Below, piece after piece: positions 20,923-27,377 of a stretch of DNA of 27,377 nt. This DNA is from Botryllus schlosseri (lineage: Eukaryota > Chordata > Ascidiacea > Stolidobranchia > Styelidae), in assembly GCA_000444245.1 (NCBI GenBank), contig ATSW01008006.1, positions 1 through 27,377 on the forward strand, in the 5' to 3' direction. A program made the translations under genes and the position numbers. The notes beneath the pieces were generated by a model. It made no database searches. It saw only the letters and a list, made by a program, of their open reading frames with translations, and was not told where the DNA came from. The first letter of the stretch is position 1; each line of letters opens with the position of its first letter.

Positions 20923-20949
20923 GCTACGTTACTTGTATATACAGTCGAC

Positions 20950-21022
20950 CATATTCGGTTTCGAACCCTCGCAAATATAAGTCTTACAGCGCTGGCCTTA
21001 ACCGATACGCCACTATAGTGTT
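20950..21022 (-). pseudogene. Decayed tRNA-like sequence (SINE head or tRNA pseudogene)
   Basis: On the minus strand TGGCGTATCGGTTAAGG resembles the A-box/D-arm region, and GGTTCGAAACC is a perfect B box (GGTTCGANNCC). Spacing between the boxes is about 35-40 bp, which fits a tRNA gene. The T stem and anticodon stem do not pair fully when folded by eye, so it is unlikely to give a working tRNA. A second, older tRNA-derived SINE family is a good alternative, but no poly-A tail or target-site duplication could be seen. The head differs from that of the SINE at 14695. Confidence 0.55.
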
Positions 21023-21025
21023 CTG

Positions 21026-22570
21026 ATGCAATTATGATTTTCTGTTATATGATGTTCTTACGATAAATTTAAGACATAGATAAGGCGTCGGGTGTACTGT
21101 TTATTATTATACAAACGCCCTTCCTTGTAGAATATACAAAACAGCGAAATCTGCGCCGCCGTACCGAGATAGCGGGCAACAACATACGCAAAATACGCAG
21201 TTGTGCTTATTGCGTACTGACATGTATGTATTGTATATCCGCGATAGGGTTACATCACCGCATTTTATTGCGTACCAATATATCAAAGAATGCCAGGCGT
21301 GATATGCTTCTGTTCTTACTCAGTTCAAAGAAGTGTCACTTGGAGAAACCAAGTCTATCGATTAATTCTAAATAGCACATTTTAACTCAGTTTCTAATCC
21401 CATAAAATCACGGTACAAATCTTGCTTACGGACAAGAGTAAGCTCATAACGCTTAGAAGCATTGAAGTGGGGACAGGATAATTTTGACCTATAAGGACCA
21501 AAAAAATTTTGTCACTTAGAAACGCAAACATATTAATTAAGGCGAGCTCCNCCAAACTGGAAGGTCAGTATGCGTTTTCAGCAATAGTTTCACACGTGGT
21601 ACTGTAACTTAGCATATTTACCGCCCGGAAATTCGGAGCACCATTCATTCGAACGTAAACAAAAATCCCATTTCGTCAAGAATCGCAAAGCACGAATCCT
21701 CCAATTTTCAGAGCTAGTGACAGCTCTCAAACCCTATTAACCTCCGATTCATATTATTCAGGAGCTGAAAATTAACTGTAAGAAAGTGACCAATTTTTTT
21801 TTAAGTAGATACAAGTCGCACATCCCCCTAACAATCAGTTTATAATGATGATGCATACCCCCTTACGAGCAACAATGGTATGTCATGCTCTATTACATCA
21901 ATTAATCCACTTTAACACAGAACGGTGGAAAAGTGGCTTAAAAACAAGCCCTTATCAAACAAAGTTGGATCAAAAGTAAGCCCTTACGACAACTACTTCA
22001 CTCATTAAACAAACACAGCCCGATGATTCAATATCTCGTCTCGAAAGTCACCCGCCTCTCGAAAATAAGTTACTTATTATAACATATCATCCCGTGACAT
22101 CACATGAACGGGTAACAGCGAATTGATTTGTCGAGACGCGGTTTCCTTCAAGGGGTACAGTCATTGGGTGCAGAGCGGTGTAGAAAGACGCTTGCATATT
22201 TCTATATCAGTATTGATTTTGAACCTTCAATGACGCGATCACTGCTATACAAACGTATTTAGTCATCTAGTATCTACACATACAGCGTGAACCGGAGCGT
22301 GGCTTCATTCTGCCACTACTCGTAAGTGAAAATATCAACGCATGTAGTCAACAATTTTCCTCAACCTTTTTCATGCGAAGAGGTACAATCTTCTAAAATA
22401 TATTCAAATACGATGATACGGAGGTTCGTTCACGCGGCTCTTATGACTGTTTCACACACAAAAATTATCGCAAAAGAACTTTCCACTATTCAACCCCCGA
22501 AATGTGAAACGTGAGTATAGTCTAGAAACATTAGTTAACTGCTCCGAAAAAGAAAAGGTACACCGTTTCT
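21026..22570. other. No gene seen
   Basis: No repeat copy, exon or RNA gene was recognised. A T-run lies near 21795 and another short AT-rich patch near 21500. Confidence 0.4.
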
Positions 22571-23280
22571 GATCACCCGGGCATAGTATGCTATGGAACG
22601 AAATTTCGGTATGGAATATGGAAATGCGCAAGTATATGGTATGAAGATTTCCAAGTATATGGTATGGAAATTTTTTCCCATACTTCCATACTTTGACAGT
22701 TTTGCCAGAACCATGACAATGCTCCAACTTTCGATTTTTCAAATCGATTGCATATCTCGTAAAATCGTTCACTGACAGGTCAATGTTCATAGTTCAAATT
22801 GCGACTCGGGATCACCCACCCCGGTGGACGTCTATTTGAAGACAACAAAAGTTAGGAAAATAATATTATCGACAATTATTCCAACACGAATATCATAAAA
22901 ACGAATGATATATTAGACCGCTGTTGCGTTACAGCTTACATTTCGCTGATCGTAACTTCCACTGCGTAAAGTACCAGGAGGAGTTTTAAAATCGTAGACG
23001 CCGTGGATGTAGCAGTTACATGAATATTTATATCAATTTTTTGATCTTGGAAGACATTTGCTGCGCTTTGCTCGGATGATCATCACGCAATATCTAATAT
23101 TTGACAAAAGCATCATTGCAAAGTTGCGCAACTGCGAAAGCATGGAAAAAGTATCAAATATGGCATGGAAGAATGCAGCTATGATATGGAAAATTGTGAG
23201 TATGGTATGGGACGATTGATGAAGGTATGGAGTATGGAAATATCCTATTCCATAGCATACCATACCATGCCCAGATCACC
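22571..23280. mobile_element. 696-bp non-autonomous TIR element with TATGGAA subterminal words
   Basis: The element spans 22578-23273 between two copies of GATCACC (22571-22577 and 23274-23280). The left end CGGGCATAGTATGCTATGGAA and the right end read inward, TGGGCATGGTATGGTATGCT followed by ATGGAA, are inverted repeats with one small indel. Both subterminal regions are crowded with GTATGGAA, ATATGGAA and CATGGAA words, and with their complement TTCCATA. Such arrays often serve as transposase binding sites in hAT elements. If the true duplication is 8 bp with one mismatch (TGATCACC or GATCACCC on the left), hAT fits; a 7-bp duplication would be less typical. A minus-strand frame of 112 codons (22452-22790) crosses the element's left boundary, so it is not a transposase. 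Confidence 0.75.
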
Positions 23281-24562
23281 TCTGGTCACTATCGCTAGAC
23301 GAAAGCCATTCCAAATCGCAAAATTTGTGAAAATTATTATGCTCGTACCATCATGTTTTGTGCACGCTCGATAGCCATTCCACATTACTTTGAAAAGGCG
23401 ATGATGGTAATGATACGTGCGTTTTATTGGGAATAACCATAAAAGAAGCTGGATCCCCAAATCGATCAAAAGCATTATTCTGAATCACTCTGTCCACACA
23501 TCCGAGAACGCAGATTCTTATCATGGTCATTCGCGGACGTTACTCATTCAAACGTGACTTTCAACGGATTGGGATCGTTCCATTGTGCCCCGGTATCTTC
23601 CTCTTCAAACAACTGTCTTCGATCGGCGTTAAACACCAAGATTTATCGCGAACCCGGCACGTAGGTATTCATATCTTTGTTCCAAAAGGCTTGTTTTTAT
23701 TGTATTGAACTATATTCGCATCGCGCGCGCGAATGATGTTATCAGGCGTCTATTCCCTCATGAAGCCGGGCGTAATGCGACAGAATATGGACTGATAAAG
23801 GTTAGCGAAAACCGTTTAGGATTCGTCACAAACCATGATCTATCTATCCACTTACGCATACCTAGATTACAAAAATGAGGTCATTAATCAACGCGCCCGT
23901 TTTGCACGATAGGAATTCAATTGGGTATTGAAGTTGCATAAGAATGAAGCGAAAAATCACCTGTTCTGTTATGTTCATGCGTAAAACAGACATTTCATTG
24001 AAAATACAGTTCTGTTACGTCTAATATATGATTTGTAGCTGCGCTATACTGCAGTAATTGGAACTGCTCGCGTCAAACTCACTAGAGTTATACCTTCAGG
24101 TTAGCTGTATCGTACAATACTGTGTTTCGATACCTAGTGATTCAATAACTACTATATATACTATACTTTCAATTCCACTTTACAGGTTTCGTTTAAGACA
24201 AAACTAGGCCAAGAATACTTCCTTTTTTTTCTTACGCTACTTCTACTTATACTGGAGCAGGCAACTGACGGTATTTCTACTACTTGGGCACCAACGTTAA
24301 GTACTCCACCACCATCAATAAAGCTCCGACGCCTATAATCACGATTTCTGATCGAGTTTTCAAATATCGCAATATTAATTCGCGAATGTCACCTTCTGAA
24401 AATTCTGTGTGCGTCAAATTCGGTCTTTGAACGGAAATTTGAGAGGATTACGCGGAGCATTCTCGGCCGCCACAAAATGCAAACAACCTTACCGAGAATT
24501 AATGACTCTGCCCGCGTTAACGTTGCGTTACATTGCGCGCAGAAGCCAGATGCCAGAATCGG
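23281..24562. other. No gene seen
   Basis: GAATCACTCT at about 23483-23492 matches a block of the 12723/26748 repeat pair, but the surroundings do not align convincingly. GAATTCAATTGGGTATTGAAG near 23922-23942 faintly recalls the fold-back family. No exon or RNA gene is supported. Confidence 0.35.
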
Positions 24563-24938
24563 AGAGTTGGAAAACCATAGGAAATTATTTAAAACTTAAA
24601 ATTATAGCTACACAGATTCTTTTTAAATTAGATATCAATTAGAATTATCGAATTCACAAAAACTTGGAAATTGAATTAAGATCCGTATTAGAAATGAATA
24701 CATGAAAAACCAAGTTCAGTTAATGTCAGGCAGAGCTTATTCTTAAAAGCACGAGAACGGCCAATATCTGTAAATCAAGCTTGGCTCGTTTCACACTATA
24801 CAGTTCTGCAGCATTTTCAGAAAAACCAGAATTCATAACAAAATTAAAATTGAGCATAGACATATTTCACAAGTTAGATTAGAAATAGATTATGCTCTAA
24901 TTAATCTCATCAGACAATTATCTATTAGTCAAAGTTTG
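24563..24938 (-). repeat. AT-rich inverted-end family, reverse copy
   Basis: It begins GAGTTGGAAAACCATAG and ends TCTATTAGTCAAAGTTTG, the family's inverted ends. In between are AATTATAGCTACACAG, a TCAATTAGAATTAT block, GCACGAGAACGGCCAATATC, AAGCTTGGCTCGTTTCACAC and GCAGCATTTTCAGAAAAACC. It lacks the expanded minisatellite of the 3231 copy, keeping only one unit. It is non-coding; the frame at 24409-24642 runs into it from outside. Confidence 0.65.
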
Positions 24939-25351
24939 GCAGAAGCCTTACTAGCGAGGTGACACATCACAGCCTATACCGAGACCTCTCCTTTACGTCA
25001 CCACCTATACCATGGTCACAAAGGTCACAAGGACTACCAGATAACTGACACGGGCACTGTACAAACATACCAGGCTTAGCCCCGCTTCCAAAACGCCAAG
25101 ATCCTTTCGAAAAACCTCCCACTGTATCAGAATCCAAACAAACATGAGAAATTAGCTAATGAGCAGTAACAACTTCCCGCACGAGCCCGACAAACATCTC
25201 AAAACACGGCAACAATGCTTTCGAAAATGTAAGCAAGAATTAGGTTCAGATTTCCGGGTTACAAAGTTTACCCGTTTGTTGCTGCATAAATATCGCAAGC
25301 TGTGCGTACGTTTACGCGTCCTTACAAATACCAACGACTTTGGATTTCTAT

Positions 25352-25480
25352 AGCTTCTTGGAGGTACAGCACTTCAATATACAATTGAATAATATATTCA
25401 TAGTGAAATGAACCCGAATATACTATTCTTTTGATTTCTCCATGGGAAATATGATATTTGAAACGCCGCGCATTCGCGCA
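25352..25480 (+). mobile_element. Fold-back family, centre-deleted copy
   Basis: AGCTTCTTGGAGGTACAGCA, then CTTCAATATACAATTGAATA and GAAATGAACCCGAATA, match the left arm. The sequence then passes straight to TATACTATTC of the right arm and on to GAAATATGATATTTGAAACG. The right outer part matches that beyond the 10601 copy, so both copies extend past the hairpin into the same right flank and the family is longer than the hairpin alone. The loss of the centre is what one expects when a hairpin-forming region is deleted. Confidence 0.7.
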
Positions 25481-25507
25481 TTGGATTATTGCAATGAATT
25501 CGCCAGG

Positions 25508-25966
25508 GTTGTAATTAGAGTTGCATTTAAAACAAAAATCAATTTAAAACAAACATGTTTAAAACAAGGCCCTAATTTAAAACATGTTTCTTATTGTTTT
25601 TTATGTTTTTTTAAGCCATGACGTCACGAATATTCAATTGTGACGTCATAGTGGAGTGACATAGAAAATTGAAAAAAATAGGGTAAAAATAGCTCCTTTG
25701 ACGAAATATATGTATTATTGCTGTTGAACCGACTATTTTGAGGGTTTCAACCTCCCCATATTGATATACGTCGGCTACATCGGGTGGTAATTGTCCGTAG
25801 GCTCATACAACATGCTTTTGTAAAGTATTTACACAATTATGGCATAATTTTACAACTTAGAATTAGCACCATTTTTTTTATAAAAACTAAAAAACACTGT
25901 TCAAAACATGTTTTAAACAAAGTGTTTTAATACACCGTTTGTTTTAAATGCAACCCTAGTTGTAAT
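25508..25966. mobile_element. hAT-type MITE, 443 bp, with perfect 8-bp TSD
   Basis: The element spans 25516-25958 between perfect 8-bp duplications, GTTGTAAT at 25508-25515 and 25959-25966. The left end TAGAGTTGCATTTAAAACA and the right end read inward, TAGGGTTGCATTTAAAACA, differ at a single position, so the terminal repeats are nearly intact. An 8-bp duplication and TAGGG-type ends place it in the hAT superfamily. Subterminal TTTAAAACA and ACATGTTTAAAACA words recur at both ends in opposite orientation. The middle holds a palindrome with two CRE-like octamers (25618-25649) and a GAGGGTTTCAACCTCC string. There is no coding capacity. The well-kept ends and duplication suggest it is one of the youngest insertions here. 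Confidence 0.9.
25618..25649. repeat. Palindrome with two TGACGTCA octamers
   Basis: ATGACGTCAC at 25618-25627 and its exact complement GTGACGTCAT at 25640-25649 are separated by 12 bp. TGACGTCA is the consensus site bound by CREB/ATF-type bZIP factors in animals. Here it lies inside a MITE, so it may be a chance word or part of the element's own structure. Any regulatory role is inference. Confidence 0.7.
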
Positions 25967-25972
25967 GAATGA

Positions 25973-26135
25973 AATGAATTAGATTTTTGTTGTAATTCTA
26001 TTAATATCGAATGTCGAGTTTTGGTGAATTCAGTTTCCAATTCTAGTCTAATTTGAAAAAAGTTGTGCAAATATAATTGTAATTCTAGTCTAATTTGTAA
26101 AAGCTGATATTCTCTAGTTGTCTCTGTGATAGACC
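25973..26135 (+). repeat. AT-rich inverted-end family, right-half fragment
   Basis: It has two minisatellite-type units (TTCCAATTCTAGTCTAATTT and TTGTAATTCTAGTCTAATTT), followed by AAAGCTGATATTCTCTAGTT and GTCTCTGTGATAG. The end resembles that of the copy at 7470-7632. The left half is missing. Confidence 0.55.
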
Positions 26136-26747
26136 GCACGGCGCAGATTCGATCAGTTTCAAACTGATAAAGACGTTACGAAACAAGTCAAACTTTCAGA
26201 CGAATTCCTCTAAGTACCAGCATTCTCTGCATTCTGTTATCAAAACAGTAGAGTGACGCAAACGCAGGTCCCGCTATGACACATTGGTGGACTTTCGAAA
26301 CGAAGCACTAGAAAATTGCACAAGCAATCACCAATATCGCACAAGTTTACATCAAGGAATGTGTCAATCTTTTCGACCTAGCGGAATTTGATATGGAACA
26401 TTGCATTGACTGCATAGTTTTCACGTGAATATTACAGTACACATCGTTTTTAATCGCAGTAGAATTCCTCCGGTCATCTATGACCAAGACTTAGCATACT
26501 GGCATACCAAACATGCCGGAATGTGGCTCACACGACACAAGCGAATTGGTGTTTGCTGCCACCCTCCGTCCAGACTGCTATCCAATATCTCTGGAACGTA
26601 TACACGGCGATTGTAGAGGGCTGGTCTAAATCGAGTANCTGAGTGACAATCAATCAATCAGGTTTATTAATATTTTCATCGTTTCAAAACATCACAAGAC
26701 TGCGATACAATGAAAAGATAGGAAGGTGTCGAAACAACTTGGAGTAG
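26136..26747. other. No gene seen
   Basis: No repeat copy or exon-like frame is supported. A 63-codon frame at 26425-26616 has no recognisable motif. Confidence 0.35.
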
Positions 26748-27041
26748 CCTTCAATATCAGACACCCACCTTAGCCTAGGCGAAGTAAATAAGAGTGATTC
26801 GGTTCTGTATCGAGTAATATGCTTCGATTATCACTAATTATCACGTCGCAATGATGCAAGTTCAAATATGTACCTTTTATGCGACCACAAAGAATACCGC
26901 ACCAGCTCTACATCTCATTAAAGTTGATTGCCATTTTTTCATCCGTACGTAATTCATGGCACTTTGTGGCAATGGTGTGGACTGATCATGACTTCACAGA
27001 TATGACATTTCCAGTAATGCGCAAAGCTTTGTAAGCTACTA
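26748..27041 (-). repeat. ~300-bp dispersed repeat, copy 2 of an inverted pair
   Basis: This is the reverse-complement partner of 12723-13027. The 39-bp core at 26858-26896 differs from the other copy at one position. Flanking blocks GTCATATCT, TGATCAGT, CACAAAG, GAAAAAATGG, GACGTGATAATTAGTGATA and GAATCACTCT follow in the same order on the minus strand. Ends are not defined by inverted repeats or duplications that I could see. Confidence 0.7.
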
Positions 27042-27285
27042 CATGTTTCGTATACTATGCGATACGAACAATCCTGGCTTACAGCTGTGCACAGTGTGAA
27101 ATCGTAACGAACTATAATCCACGTCAATAAATTAACTCTTAGCGGCCAGGATCGTGTAATTTCAGTAATAGTACAAATAATATTTTACTATACTAGACTC
27201 AAATCATTAGAATTCATAGTTGAAAGTATACTCGAATTATTTTGCGCAGCCCGATTTTTAAGTAGGCCCTCGGCAGGTATATAAT

Positions 27286-27377
27286 CAGAGTCCTTATTTT
27301 GAAGAGCCAGGTCTTTGAAAACTCAACTGCCCTTATTTCTAAGAAATGTCCTTGTTTTCGACTTGCGTCCTTAGTTT
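27286..27377 (+). repeat. Possible hAT-like repeat running off the window
   Basis: AGTCCTTATTTTGAAGAG, GTCTTTGAAAACTC, GAAATGTCCTTG and GCGTCCTTAG recur with the rhythm of the GTCCTCTTTTT-rich elements at 8352 and 15296. Identity is modest and the sequence is cut by the end of the window, so membership is tentative. Confidence 0.3.

Noticed and set aside
22452-22790. 112-codon frame on the minus strand as a possible transposase
   Set aside because: It crosses the element boundary, is largely built of the TATGGAA repeat words and shows no catalytic or zinc-finger motif.
23922-23942. Eighth fold-back copy
   Set aside because: Only a short AT-rich match (TTCAATTGGGTATTGAAG) is present, too little to separate from chance.
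1-27377. CRISPR arrays, operons, bacterial promoters and terminators
   Set aside because: No regularly spaced identical repeats, no ribosome-binding-site-led gene series and no prokaryotic gene content were seen.

Overview
This looks like a stretch of intergenic eukaryotic DNA, most likely from an invertebrate animal. It is AT-rich, CpG is not obviously depleted, and it holds no compact gene array or operon. It carries a tRNA-derived SINE and several short hAT-type MITEs. The organism call is inference; nothing pins down a phylum. The first bases carry a Tn5 mosaic end, a library adapter remnant, so position 1 is probably a contig edge. About thirty scattered N characters, most of them between 16.4 and 21.6 kb, point to a draft assembly.

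I found no protein-coding gene I can defend. The longest open frames (161 codons at 5860-6345, 146 codons at 10151-10591, 135 codons at 3084-3491) show no recognisable domain, and some lie inside repeats. Everything I can support is repeat structure.

Layout. (1) 0-5 kb: adapter remnant, then two copies of an AT-rich family with inverted ends (919-1298 reverse, 3231-3759 forward). The second copy contains a ~42-bp minisatellite. (2) 4.8-8.6 kb: two copies of a fold-back family, a pair of related GC-richer fragments (5884-5980, 7771-7855), and a complete 194-bp hAT-type MITE (8352-8545) with a perfect 8-bp target-site duplication (TSD). (3) 10.6-15.4 kb: the best fold-back copy (10601-10836); a second fold-back copy (14238-14765) split by a tRNA-derived SINE flanked by a 10-bp TSD; the first half of a ~300-bp inverted repeat pair (12723-13027); and a relative of the 8.4-kb MITE (15296-15405). 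(4) 16.3-21 kb: fold-back and AT-rich relics, a GC-rich transposon-like end (19625-19690) and a decayed tRNA-like sequence (20950-21022, minus). (5) 22.5-26.1 kb: a 696-bp element with subterminal TATGGAA words and a 7-bp flanking repeat, another AT-rich copy, a fold-back copy, and a 443-bp hAT-type MITE with a perfect 8-bp TSD (25516-25958). (6) 26.7 kb to the end: the second half of the inverted repeat pair, then a possible further hAT-like end.

No genes work together here. What the window records is a history of layered insertions by non-autonomous DNA elements and one SINE. The order can be read directly at 14.2-14.8 kb, where the SINE landed in an older fold-back element. I saw no undescribed multi-gene system. 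The most useful observations are the exact insertion footprints and the repeat families that I could not match to a named family.
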